DNA of 42,924 nt, taken from assembly GCF_004348995.1 (NCBI RefSeq), contig NZ_SMKQ01000057.1:1-42924 (forward strand), given 5' to 3'. The notes beneath the pieces are model-generated. The model saw only the letters and a program-made list of their open reading frames with translations. It did no database searches and was not told the DNA's origin. Below, piece by piece: positions 15,709 through 23,350 of the stretch (position 1 is its first letter; each line of letters begins with the position of its first letter). The position numbers were made by a program, and so were the translations under genes. Origin of the DNA: Nonomuraea terrae (GTDB lineage Bacteria > Actinomycetota > Actinomycetes > Streptosporangiales > Streptosporangiaceae).

Positions 15709-17262
15709 ATGTCCGGCAGACAGCACAAGGAGACAGAGATCGCCCGGCGGATCCGAGCCAAGGGCCTCGCCGCCCAGCGGACGTCGGCTCAGATCGCCGA
15801 CGAGATCCACGAGGCATGCTCCGCCCATTTCAGCACGACCCGCATCAAGTCGCACCGCCTCGCCCACGGCATCGCCCTGGCGGACGTGATCGAACAAGTT
15901 CGAGCCCTGTTCGAACGCGACTCCAAACCGACGCCGGGCATCGGGGAGACCCTCCTCTCCGCGTACGAGAGCGGGCTCAAGCGCCCGGGGCCCGAATATC
16001 TGCACTACCTGTGCACCGTCTACCGGGTCGAGCCCGCCGCGCTCGGCTATGACGGCCCGTGCATCTGCGGCAACAGTCACCGCGCGACGCCGAAGCTCGC
16101 CGAGCAGGTGCTCGAGCGGCCGGCGCTGCCGGCCGAGCGCGAGCGGCTCCACCCGTCGGTGGAGAGCGTGCCCGACGCCGAGGAGGACGAGAACATCCTC
16201 CGCCGCACCCTGTTAAACCTGCTGAGAGCCGACACCGCCTTCTCCCAGCAGCTCGACGGGCCGATCCTCGGCGCGTGCGAGGGCATCAGGCGCCGGATGG
16301 ACGAGACGCTCGTCGCGGCCACCGTGTCCGCGGCGATGCTCGACCAGTGGGAAGAGGCCACGATCAGCTTCGGCCGCCAGTACACGACCACCGCGCCGCT
16401 GCGGCTGCTGTGCGACGTGCTGCTGGAGCTGAGTGCCGTACGCACCGCGATGTCCCGCCGCCAGCCCATCGACCTGCAGGAACGCCTGTGCAGGATGGCC
16501 GCGCAGCTGTCCGGGCTGAGCGGCATGATCCTGATCAACCTGGGCGACCACCGGCTGGCCCGCTCGTTCTTCCGCACCGGGCGCACCGCCGCCGACGAGA
16601 CCGGCGACCGCGCGCTGCGCGCCTGGATCTGCGCCCGCGAGTCGCTCGTCCCCCTCTACTTCGGTGACGCCCGCGAGGCACTCAACCTGGCGAAGAAGAG
16701 CCGCGACCTGGCCGGCTCCACCCCGTGCCCGGCCCAGGCCATGGCGCCGGTCGTCGAGGCCAGGGCGCTGGCCATGCTGTCGGGCGGCGAGAGCAAGAAG
16801 GAAGTCGTCGACCAGGCCAAGCGCGCGCTGGCGCGGGCCAGGAGCGCCTTCTCGCACATGAAGACCGAAGACCAGGAAGACGTCGCCTTCGGGTACACCG
16901 AGCGGCAGCTCTACTTCTACCAGGGCGACGTCCTCACCAAGCTGGGCCAGACGATCGAGGCGGAGGTGGTGCTCGACCAGGCGCTGACCAAGTACGAAGA
17001 CCACATTCTCGACCAGACGCTGATCAGGCTCGACCAGGCCCAGTGCCGCCTGATCGACGGCGACGTCAAGGAGGCCGTGGTCATCGGCACACGGGCGCTG
17101 TCGCTGGTCAGCGACGAACATCTCACCGAGCTGATCGTGCGCCCCGCCATGGCGCTGGAACAGGCCATCATGGCGAGCGATCCGAATGCCCCAGGACTCG
17201 ACGCCTACCGGGCCGAGTTGCGCCGGTCGCGGAGGCCGCAACTGAAAGGGGGCGGTGCATGA
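15709..17262 (+). CDS. XRE-family regulator with split helix-turn-helix and TPR-like C terminus
   Basis: A 517-residue protein. The XRE domain is stretched. An N-terminal helical part (about 20-60) leads into LADVIEQVRALFERD, an inserted loop (about 71-80), then ETLLSAYESGLKRPGPEYLHY (80-100), which is the recognisable recognition helix plus following helices of Cro/C1 folds. A short Cys segment GPCICGNSH (117-124) follows. Residues from about 160 to 500 are helical and look like degenerate TPRs, suited to ligand or protein binding. Start ATG 15709 with GAGAGGGG upstream; GTG 15694 is an in-frame alternative. The stop overlaps the ATG of a GNAT gene, so they are coupled. Large XRE/TPR regulators of this type are abundant in actinomycetes and often act in development or secondary metabolism. 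The target is unknown. Confidence 0.82.
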   Translation: MSGRQHKETEIARRIRAKGLAAQRTSAQIADEIHEACSAHFSTTRIKSHRLAHGIALADVIEQVRALFERDSKPTPGIGETLLSAYESGLKRPGPEYLHYLCTVYRVEPAALGYDGPCICGNSHRATPKLAEQVLERPALPAERERLHPSVESVPDAEEDENILRRTLLNLLRADTAFSQQLDGPILGACEGIRRRMDETLVAATVSAAMLDQWEEATISFGRQYTTTAPLRLLCDVLLELSAVRTAMSRRQPIDLQERLCRMAAQLSGLSGMILINLGDHRLARSFFRTGRTAADETGDRALRAWICARESLVPLYFGDAREALNLAKKSRDLAGSTPCPAQAMAPVVEARALAMLSGGESKKEVVDQAKRALARARSAFSHMKTEDQEDVAFGYTERQLYFYQGDVLTKLGQTIEAEVVLDQALTKYEDHILDQTLIRLDQAQCRLIDGDVKEAVVIGTRALSLVSDEHLTELIVRPAMALEQAIMASDPNAPGLDAYRAELRRSRRPQLKGGGA

Positions 17263-17747
17263 AGCTGGCGATCAGACGTTATCGCTGGTCGGATCTCGAC
17301 ACCATCCTCGCGCTACACCGGATCTGCCTCGCCGAGGTCGGTCTGGTCCCCGGAGACGGGGTCTACTACGACGACGACTTCCCCCGCATCCAAGAGGTCT
17401 ACCTCGCCTGCGGGGGCGACTTCCTGGTCGGGGAGGTCGACTCGCGGGTCGTCGCCATGGGCGGCCTGAAACCCGTCGACACCGACACCGCAGAGGTCTG
17501 CCGGCTGCGGGTCCACCCCGCGTTCCAGCGCCGTGGCTTCGGCGCGGCCATGCTCGCCGCCCTGGAGCGGCGTGCTGTGGAGCTCGGTTTCAGCTGTGTC
17601 AGAGGCGACACCACGCTCAACCAGCAAGCCGCCCTGACCCTGTACGCGCGCCAGGGCTGGCGCGAGCTGTCCAGGCAGCGCGTCGGCGACCTCGTGGTCG
17701 TCTACGGAGAAAAACGCCTGATTCCGCCCGCCGTCGTCGAACGGTAG
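17259..17747 (+). CDS. GNAT-family N-acetyltransferase
   Basis: A 162-residue GNAT protein. The acetyl-CoA pyrophosphate-binding motif A reads VCRLRVHPAFQRRGFGAAML, and the C-terminal part (LTLYARQGWRELSR) matches motif B of the fold. The ATG at 17259 overlaps the stop of the XRE regulator (ATGA), so both proteins are made in step. This suggests that it modifies the regulator or a product under its control, but that is inference. The substrate cannot be told; small amines, antibiotics or protein N termini are all possible for this fold. Confidence 0.85.
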   Translation: MKLAIRRYRWSDLDTILALHRICLAEVGLVPGDGVYYDDDFPRIQEVYLACGGDFLVGEVDSRVVAMGGLKPVDTDTAEVCRLRVHPAFQRRGFGAAMLAALERRAVELGFSCVRGDTTLNQQAALTLYARQGWRELSRQRVGDLVVVYGEKRLIPPAVVER

Positions 17748-18014
17748 GCAACGACGGCCCCACCTTCCCCCTCCATGGGGCCGCTCCCGGCGTGACGTTT
17801 CCCGCCGATCTCCCTCGTCACGGACAGTGACGGCATGCGCGGTTGTGCATCGTGGAATCCCGTGTGAAAGGTGTGTACTTTCCCGCGTGGCGGACGGCCA
17901 CGGATAAGGAAGTACGAACCCGCGGGTGAGGCTCTTACCACCCGGATGTAGAGGAACATCACCGACTGCTGGCTGTACATCTCCGGCTGCGAATAGTAGT
18001 GCCATGCTTTTCTC

Positions 18015-19310
18015 ATGGCAGTCGTGCCCGCTCCCCGCCCCCTTCTGGGAGCCGTGCTTCTGTTGTTCGTCAGCGCCGCGTGGGGGTCGGCGTTTCCGCT
18101 GATGAAGGACCTCATCGAGCGTTTACCGGTGGAGGACCTGCTCGCCGAGCGCTATCTGCTCGCCGCGCTGACGCTGCTGCTCATCAGGCCGCGCTGCCTT
18201 CGGGGGTTGTCACGCCGGACGTGGATCAACGGGGCCCTGCTCGGGGTGATGTTCGGGGCCGGGCAGACCGGTCAGGCGGTCGCGCTCGGCAGCCTGCCGT
18301 CGTCCGTGTCGGGGTTCGCCGTCGGGTGCAGCGTGATGTTCACGCCGATCCTGACGCTCGTACTGTTCAAGGCGAGGGTGCCCCGGCGTATCTGGGCGGG
18401 GGTCGTGCTGGCGCTGGCCGGGATGACCTCGTTCACGCTGCTGAGGGGGGTGGAGGAGCACGAGTTGTCGGTGCTCGCGCTCGTCGTGACGCTCGGCGCC
18501 GCCGTGCTCTACTCGGGGCACACGATCATGCTGGCGCAGCTGTCCAAGCGTTCCGGGGGCTTCCCCGCGTACGCGCTGACCGTGATCCAGCTGTTCACCA
18601 TCGGGCTGTTCACCGGCGGAGCCGCCGTGCGCGACGGGATCGACCTGCCGACGAGCCTGCCCGACTGGACGATTCTGGCTCACCTGTCGGTGGTGTCGTG
18701 CGCGCTGGGCTTTCTGGCACGTTCCTACGGGCAGGCCCACGTGCCGGCGGTGCCCAGCCAGGTGCTCATGTCGTCGCAGCCCCTGTGGGTGGCGGCGATC
18801 GCGGTGATCTGGTTCGGCGAGCGGCTCGGGTGGAGCATGGTGGTGGGCGGTCTGCTGATGGCCGGGGCGATGCTGCTCGCCCTGCCGTCCAGGACGGCCG
18901 CGCTGGGCACGGCACGCGAACGCGGGCGGCGCGAGCTGCTCACCGTCGCGGGCCGGGCCGCGAAGGCGCTGGCCGACGTGCGGGTCAAACGCAGCGATTC
19001 GCTGCGGCCCGAACGCGGGCCGGCACCGTATCTCGTCAAGAGCGCCTGCGTGCACACCGAGACGTGCCCCTGGCACGCCCACGCACTCAAGGGCGGCACG
19101 GAGCCCAGCCTGGAGCGGCTGATCGAGCGCGCCACGCGCATCGTGCGCGCGAAGAACCCTCCGTCGCCGGGTTGCTGCCAGTCGGCGAACCCGCCGGGGC
19201 CGGGTTGCTGCCAGTCGGTCACGCTGCTCGGGCGCTGCCTGTGCGACCTGATGGAGGAATCGGAACGGGCCCCCACGAGCAGCAGGTGGCGCTGGTTTCG
19301 CTCCCAATAG
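18015..19310 (+). CDS. EamA/DMT-family permease with Cys-rich cytoplasmic tail
   Basis: A 431-residue protein. Residues about 10-295 form ten membrane helices in two EamA repeats (FVSAAWGSAFPLMKDLIERL at the start; the second repeat has SQPLWVAAIAVIWFGERLGW), as in drug/metabolite exporters. Residues about 296-431 are an unusual soluble tail rich in Arg and Cys: Cys345, Cys351, paired Cys387/388 and Cys398/399 in a duplicated PGCCQS unit, then Cys408 and Cys410. Ordinary family members stop near residue 300. The Cys groups could bind a metal or react to redox state. The start is ATG 18015, without an obvious RBS. The next gene downstream is the 24-residue peptide unit, which has its own promoter. 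Substrate unknown. Confidence 0.85.
   Translation: MAVVPAPRPLLGAVLLLFVSAAWGSAFPLMKDLIERLPVEDLLAERYLLAALTLLLIRPRCLRGLSRRTWINGALLGVMFGAGQTGQAVALGSLPSSVSGFAVGCSVMFTPILTLVLFKARVPRRIWAGVVLALAGMTSFTLLRGVEEHELSVLALVVTLGAAVLYSGHTIMLAQLSKRSGGFPAYALTVIQLFTIGLFTGGAAVRDGIDLPTSLPDWTILAHLSVVSCALGFLARSYGQAHVPAVPSQVLMSSQPLWVAAIAVIWFGERLGWSMVVGGLLMAGAMLLALPSRTAALGTARERGRRELLTVAGRAAKALADVRVKRSDSLRPERGPAPYLVKSACVHTETCPWHAHALKGGTEPSLERLIERATRIVRAKNPPSPGCCQSANPPGPGCCQSVTLLGRCLCDLMEESERAPTSSRWRWFRSQ
19166..19218 (+). repeat. In-frame tandem duplication in the permease tail
   Basis: The 20-base string GCCGGGTTGCTGCCAGTCGG occurs at 19166-19185 and again at 19199-19218, exactly 33 bases (11 codons) apart. It encodes the duplicated PGCCQS unit of the permease tail. 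The period keeps the frame. Confidence 0.85.
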
Positions 19311-19377
19311 GTTAGATGGGCCATTCAAAAGGCAAGGGATTTTTATCCATTTCCCTCCCACTTAGTCGCTATAAATC

Positions 19378-19429
19378 TTGATATTCGGCGGGGTGACCCA
19401 ATAATGGGAAAATATCGAGAGTGGAGGGG
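19378..19429 (+). promoter_or_regulatory. Near-consensus promoter and strong RBS of the 24-residue peptide gene
   Basis: -35 TTGATA (19378-19383), 16-base spacer, -10 AATAAT (19400-19405), each one mismatch from the sigma-70-type consensus. They lie in an AT-rich patch (about 19320-19420) that stands out in this GC-rich DNA. GGAGGGG (19423-19429) is 6 bases before the ATG at 19436. This is the best-looking promoter/RBS pair in the window. Confidence 0.65.
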
Positions 19430-19435
19430 AACATC

Positions 19436-19510
19436 ATGAAGCGCATCGTCGTCCGCAAACCCGGAACCGCGAGGCTCGCCGGCGCCTCCAGCGTCATTCA
19501 CAAGGGGTGA
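19436..19510 (+). CDS. 24-residue peptide, possible RiPP precursor or signalling peptide
   Basis: A short ORF of 24 codons. The product begins MKRIVVRKPG and ends SSVIHKG: a basic, beta-prone N terminus, a Thr-Ala-Arg-Leu centre and a small Ser-rich C terminus, with no Cys and no hydrophobic export signal. Its promoter is near consensus and GGAGGGG lies 6 bases before the ATG. The last codons overlap the GTG start of the TPR protein gene (19507). This arrangement means the peptide is translated efficiently and coupled to the TPR protein. It might be a precursor modified after translation, a ligand of the TPR protein, or only a translated leader. I do not recognise the peptide, and no modifying enzyme of a known RiPP class is adjacent. 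Confidence 0.55.
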   Translation: MKRIVVRKPGTARLAGASSVIHKG

Positions 19511-21210
19511 CCGGGTTCCATCTCACGGTCCCGGGCGAACCGCCCGGCGCGCCGGAGGCCGCGCGGCTGCTGATCCCGTTGATAGACGGGCATCGCGGGC
19601 CGCGCGGCCCCTACACCGTCGCCGCCGCCCTCCTGCGTCATCTGGCGCCGCGGGCATGCGAACGGTCCCCTGAACTGGTGGCGGCCCACGACATCGAGAT
19701 CAGGGCGGCGGCACCGGAGCTGGCGGCGATCGTGCCTCTTACGCGGAGCACGATCGAGACGGGGCTGCCGGAGGACGAACGCATTCTCGTGCCCGCGCCC
19801 CGCCGTACGCTCCGGCTGGCCAACGGGCTGGCGGAGTTCTTCCGCGAAGCGGTGCCGCCGGGGTCGGCGATCACCGTGTGCAACGGCGCGCAGGCCGACC
19901 CGACGGACACCGAGCTGCTCGAGGTCATGATGCGGCGCATTTCGCCCGCGACGCTCGCGATCACGGTGTACGCCGGCGGCCCCGAGCCGCCGCCCGACAC
20001 CCGCGACGCCGACGAGCTGTGGGCGCTCGTCGACCGGTGCGTGCGCGAAGGCTTCCTGCACGCCGCCGCCGAGCTGGGGGAGCACGGAATGGCCCGGACG
20101 GAGCCGGGCGGCCCGCGATGGTGGCGTTTCGCCCAGCGTACGGCGACGGCGCTCGGCGGGCTCGGCCGTACCGAGGAGGCCTGGGCCGTCTGGGATCTCG
20201 TCCGGGTGAGCAGCCAGGACCCGGCGATGCACGCCGCCGCCGCGTACGGCACCGCCATGCTCGACGCCCGTCACCCGGACCCCGCCCGCCGTGACCTGGT
20301 CAGGGCCAGGGGCTGGGTCAACGAGGCGATCGCGATCTCCGGCCTGCTGCCCGACCCGGCCGAGCGGGCTTTCAAGCTGGGCTTCGACCGCAACGGCCTG
20401 GCGCTGATCGAGCTGCGCCAGGGCCGGCTCGACGCCGCGCTGACGCTGGTCGAGTCGGCCATCGAGCTGGCGGGCGAGCTGGGGGAGCGGCATCCGCTGC
20501 ACCGGATGGTGCTGCTGGCCAACCGGGCGCGGCTGCTGGCCGCGTGCGGGCGCGCCAAGGAGGCGCTGGACGACTACGCGGCGGCCATCGCCGTCGACCC
20601 CGGCTTCCCCGACCACGTCCTGGAACGCGGCAACCTGCTGTTCCGGCTGGGCCGTCACGACGAGGCGCTGGCCGACTTCGAGCAGGCCATACGGGCCGGG
20701 CCGCCGCTGCCGGAGGCGTACTACAACCGGGCGGAGGTCCGTACGGTGCGGGGGGACGACGAGGGCGCGCTGGCCGACCTGGCGTACGTGATCGAGCTGG
20801 ACCCCGGCTACCTGGACGCCTACATCAACCGCGCCGGGCTGCTGGCCGCCGCCGGGCGTGACGACGAGGCCCGCGCCGACGTCGAGACCGGGCTCCGGCT
20901 CGCGCCCGGCAATCCGCACCTGCTCACGGTGCTGGGGCAGCTGGAAACGGCAGCGGGCCGGTTCGAGGCGGCCGGGGCGGCGCTGGACGAAGCCGTGGAG
21001 CGTGACCCCGGGCTGGCCGCCGCCTGGGGGAACCGGGGCGTGCTGCGGTACGCCACCGGTGACCTGGAGGGATCGGTCGAGGACCTGTCACGGGCGGTCG
21101 AGCTGCAGCCCCAGGCCGACCTGTACGCCAACCGGGCGGTCGCCCTGCGCTCCCTGGGGCGCGCCGCGGAGGCCGAGGCGGACGAGCGGCGGGCGGCACA
21201 GATGTCCTGA
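19507..21210 (+). CDS. TPR protein with decayed STAND-type ATPase segment
   Basis: A 567-residue cytosolic protein. Residues about 100-157 read like the region around Walker B of STAND/LuxR-type ATPases: TLRLANGLAEFFRE, then AITVCNGAQADPTDTELLE and MMRRISPATLAITVY. The usual aspartates (DDxHWADP) are replaced by CNGAQADP, and no Walker A P-loop is visible, so ATP hydrolysis is unlikely. Residues about 340-560 hold at least five TPR-type repeats (for example EALADFEQAIRAGPPLPEAY and ADLAYVIELDPGYLDAYINR). There is no DNA-binding domain. The GTG start overlaps the stop of the 24-residue peptide gene (GGGTGA), so its translation depends on the peptide. The coupling suggests that the TPRs bind the peptide or its modified form. 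Exact function unknown. Confidence 0.78.
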   Translation: MTGFHLTVPGEPPGAPEAARLLIPLIDGHRGPRGPYTVAAALLRHLAPRACERSPELVAAHDIEIRAAAPELAAIVPLTRSTIETGLPEDERILVPAPRRTLRLANGLAEFFREAVPPGSAITVCNGAQADPTDTELLEVMMRRISPATLAITVYAGGPEPPPDTRDADELWALVDRCVREGFLHAAAELGEHGMARTEPGGPRWWRFAQRTATALGGLGRTEEAWAVWDLVRVSSQDPAMHAAAAYGTAMLDARHPDPARRDLVRARGWVNEAIAISGLLPDPAERAFKLGFDRNGLALIELRQGRLDAALTLVESAIELAGELGERHPLHRMVLLANRARLLAACGRAKEALDDYAAAIAVDPGFPDHVLERGNLLFRLGRHDEALADFEQAIRAGPPLPEAYYNRAEVRTVRGDDEGALADLAYVIELDPGYLDAYINRAGLLAAAGRDDEARADVETGLRLAPGNPHLLTVLGQLETAAGRFEAAGAALDEAVERDPGLAAAWGNRGVLRYATGDLEGSVEDLSRAVELQPQADLYANRAVALRSLGRAAEAEADERRAAQMS

Positions 21211-21226
21211 TGGGACCATTGGCTGC

Positions 21227-21679
21227 ATGAGGGGGCGATTGGGGCGGGCCGCCGTGGTGTGCGCCGCTCTCGGGGTGTGGTGGTGGGCCACCGTGCGGTT
21301 GGCGTGGGCGGGCGTCGGCTGCGCCGACTGGGGCTGTCTCCTGCCGGCCGTGAGTCTGCTGGTCCTGCTCAGCGCGGCCGCGGTGGCCGGATCGGCGTTC
21401 GCCCTGGAACGGGTCGGCGTCCGCCCGGGCCGGCGGGTCGCCCTGACGGCCGCCGGGACACTGGTGGTCTTCCGCCTGGCCGGCGAGTCGCTCCCGTCGT
21501 GGACCTCGACCCTGGCGGACGCGGCCGCCTGCGGCGCCGCCTTCGCAGGCGCGGGCGCCCTGGCCGCCTTCATGACGGAGCCGGACGTGACCCGCGGCCG
21601 GCGCATCGCCGCCCTCGCGGCGATACTCGCCCTCCTGCCCGCCGCCCTCGCCTTCTCCATCGCCCGCTCCGGTCTCTGA
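21227..21679 (+). CDS. Small membrane protein, about four TM helices, unknown function
   Basis: A 150-residue hydrophobic protein with about four predicted membrane helices (VVCAALGVWWWATVRLAWAG; LLPAVSLLVLLSAAAVAGSA; LTAAGTLVVF and following; IAALAAILALLPAALAFSIA). Two Cys in VGCADWGCLL lie in the first loop. It begins 16 bases after the TPR gene and is co-directional, so it may belong to the peptide/TPR unit, for instance as a membrane partner. ATG 21227 has only a weak RBS. No family is recognised. It ends 18 bases before the convergent quinone oxidoreductase gene. Confidence 0.65.
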   Translation: MRGRLGRAAVVCAALGVWWWATVRLAWAGVGCADWGCLLPAVSLLVLLSAAAVAGSAFALERVGVRPGRRVALTAAGTLVVFRLAGESLPSWTSTLADAAACGAAFAGAGALAAFMTEPDVTRGRRIAALAAILALLPAALAFSIARSGL

Positions 21680-21697
21680 CCCGCCCTTCGAGGGTTG

Positions 21698-22630
21698 TCA
21701 CCGGGTGGGAACGAGGAGGGACTTGCCGGTGACCTTGCGGGCTTCGATGGCCGCGTGGGCCTCGGCTGCCGACTCCAGGGGGTACACGGCGCCGATGACC
21801 GGACGCAGGCGGCCGGCCGCGGCCAGCTCCAGGGCCGCCTTCGACAGGTCGCGCAGGCTCCCGGGCGGCCACGTCACCGCCGTCACACGGGGCTCGGGCA
21901 CGGTCATGGGACCGCCCGCCATGCCGTGGGCGGCGAACCTTCCACCATCCTTGAGCAGGGTCTGCGCCGCCGCGCCGATCTCACCGCCGACCCCGTCGAA
22001 GACCAGGTCGAGCCCGCCGGTCGCGGCGCGTACGACGTCCGTCCAGCCCGGGTCGGTGTAGTCGACGGTCAGCTCCGCGCCGAGGCTCGCGGCCAGGTCG
22101 CGCTTGGCCGGGCTGCTCGCCGCGCCGACCACCCGGGCCCCGGCCTCCCGGGCGAGCTGCACGAGCAGGCTCCCCACGCCGCCCCCGGCCGCCTCCACCA
22201 GCACCCACTCGCCAGGCCCCGGAGCCGCCGCCCGCGCCAGCCCCACAGCGGTACGCCCGTCCGCCAGCAGCGCCACCGCCACCTCCGACGACAGCCCACC
22301 GGGCACCGCGATGACGTCGCCGGCCGCGGCGACCGCGCGCTCGGCGTACCCTCCCAGTCCGCCCAGCGTGGTGACCACGCGCGCGCCCACGAGGGCGGGG
22401 TCCACGCCGTCGCCGACCGCCGACACCGTACCGGCCACGCCGTTGCCCAGGACGGCGGGCAGCTCGGCCCGCCGCGGCCCCCGGTCGGCCCGCAGCTGGG
22501 TCTCCACGAACGTGATGCCGGCCACCTTTACCTCCACGAGCACCTGCCCAGGGCCGGGAACGGGATCGGGGACCTCCTCCACGACGAGCGCCTCCGGACC
22601 GCCGTACCGCCTCAGGACCACCGCGCGCAT
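21698..22630 (-). CDS. Zinc-free medium-chain dehydrogenase, quinone oxidoreductase (QOR) type
   Basis: A 310-residue MDR-superfamily protein. It has an N-terminal GroES-like catalytic domain (MRAVVLRRYGGPEALVVEEV) and a central Rossmann domain with EAAGGGVGSLLVQLAREAGA, the NADPH-binding AxxGxxG-type loop of quinone oxidoreductases. The Cys/His zinc ligands of alcohol dehydrogenases are absent. It would reduce quinones or enones with NADPH. It is divergent from a TetR gene across a double operator (22647-22690), which suggests induction by an electrophile or quinone-like effector. Start ATG 22630 with GAGAGGTG upstream. Confidence 0.9.
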   Translation of the reverse strand: MRAVVLRRYGGPEALVVEEVPDPVPGPGQVLVEVKVAGITFVETQLRADRGPRRAELPAVLGNGVAGTVSAVGDGVDPALVGARVVTTLGGLGGYAERAVAAAGDVIAVPGGLSSEVAVALLADGRTAVGLARAAAPGPGEWVLVEAAGGGVGSLLVQLAREAGARVVGAASSPAKRDLAASLGAELTVDYTDPGWTDVVRAATGGLDLVFDGVGGEIGAAAQTLLKDGGRFAAHGMAGGPMTVPEPRVTAVTWPPGSLRDLSKAALELAAAGRLRPVIGAVYPLESAAEAHAAIEARKVTGKSLLVPTR

Positions 22631-22646
22631 GCGACACCTCTCAAAT

Positions 22647-22690
22647 CGGAGCGATCTACTCCGTTCACCTTATCGGAGCGTTTCGCTCCG
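22647..22690. promoter_or_regulatory. Double TetR operator between qor-like and tetR genes
   Basis: Two 17-base dyads: CGGAG-N7-CTCCG (22647-22663) and the perfect CGGAGCGTTTCGCTCCG (22674-22690), centres 27 bases apart. A -10 TATCCT (22694-22699) ends 7 bases before the tetR ATG (22707), so the second dyad covers its -35 region. This fits autorepression and control of the divergent oxidoreductase. Confidence 0.8.
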
Positions 22691-22706
22691 CGCTATCCTG
22701 GACCGC

Positions 22707-23333
22707 ATGGGCACACGCGGCAGGCAGGCCGAGGCGAGACGCAACGATCTCCGCCTGCTGACGGCGGCGCACGAGGTGTTCACCAGGCAGGGGTTCGACG
22801 CGCCGGTGTCGGCCATCGCCAGGCAGGCCGGCGTCGGCATGGGCAGCCTCTACCGCCGCTACCGCACCAAGGAGGAACTGCTCCAGCGCCTGTGCGTGAT
22901 CGCCATGGAGCGTACGGTCGAGGCGGTCGAGGCGGGGCTCGCGCACGCCGACCCGTGGGAGGGCCTCTCGCTCTACGTACGCACGTGCGTGGCCGACCGG
23001 TCGGGCGCGCTGGCGCCGGTCGCGGGCACCATCGAGGTGACCGACGAGATGTGGCGCACGGCCCGCACGGCCGAGGAGACGGCCGAGCGGCTGGTCGCGA
23101 GGGCCCACGAGGCGGGCGTGCTCAGGCGCGACGTGACGATGCTCGACATCTCCCTGCTCATGGAGCAGTTCAGCCGCCCCGCGCCCGGCCCGCCGAGCCC
23201 GGAGCACGACCACGTCAGGCAGCGGCTGCTCGCCATCGCCCTCGACGGGCTGCGCGCGCCGGGGGCGACCGTGCTGCCAGGCGAGCCGCCGACCCCGGAG
23301 TGGTACCGATCGCGCTGGGGCGACGCTCCGTAG
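22707..23333 (+). CDS. TetR-family repressor of the divergent oxidoreductase
   Basis: A 208-residue TetR protein. The HTH spans about 15-60 (AAHEVFTRQGFDAPVSAIAR, then GSLYRRYRTKEELL). The C-terminal domain is of the AefR-like or TetR_C_33-type helical class by general look. It is probably leaderless, with -10 TATCCT exactly 7 bases upstream of the ATG. Two dyads of one type lie in the intergenic region shared with the quinone-oxidoreductase gene, so it very likely represses both. Effector unknown. Confidence 0.9.
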   Translation: MGTRGRQAEARRNDLRLLTAAHEVFTRQGFDAPVSAIARQAGVGMGSLYRRYRTKEELLQRLCVIAMERTVEAVEAGLAHADPWEGLSLYVRTCVADRSGALAPVAGTIEVTDEMWRTARTAEETAERLVARAHEAGVLRRDVTMLDISLLMEQFSRPAPGPPSPEHDHVRQRLLAIALDGLRAPGATVLPGEPPTPEWYRSRWGDAP

Positions 23334-23350
23334 CCACTACGGTGGTGGCC

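Noticed and set aside
21695..23350. N-terminal extension of the open frame that contains the PBP-like gene
   Set aside because: It runs antisense to the oxidoreductase gene and through the tetR gene in another frame; only the part from GTG 23351 has family features and a promoter.
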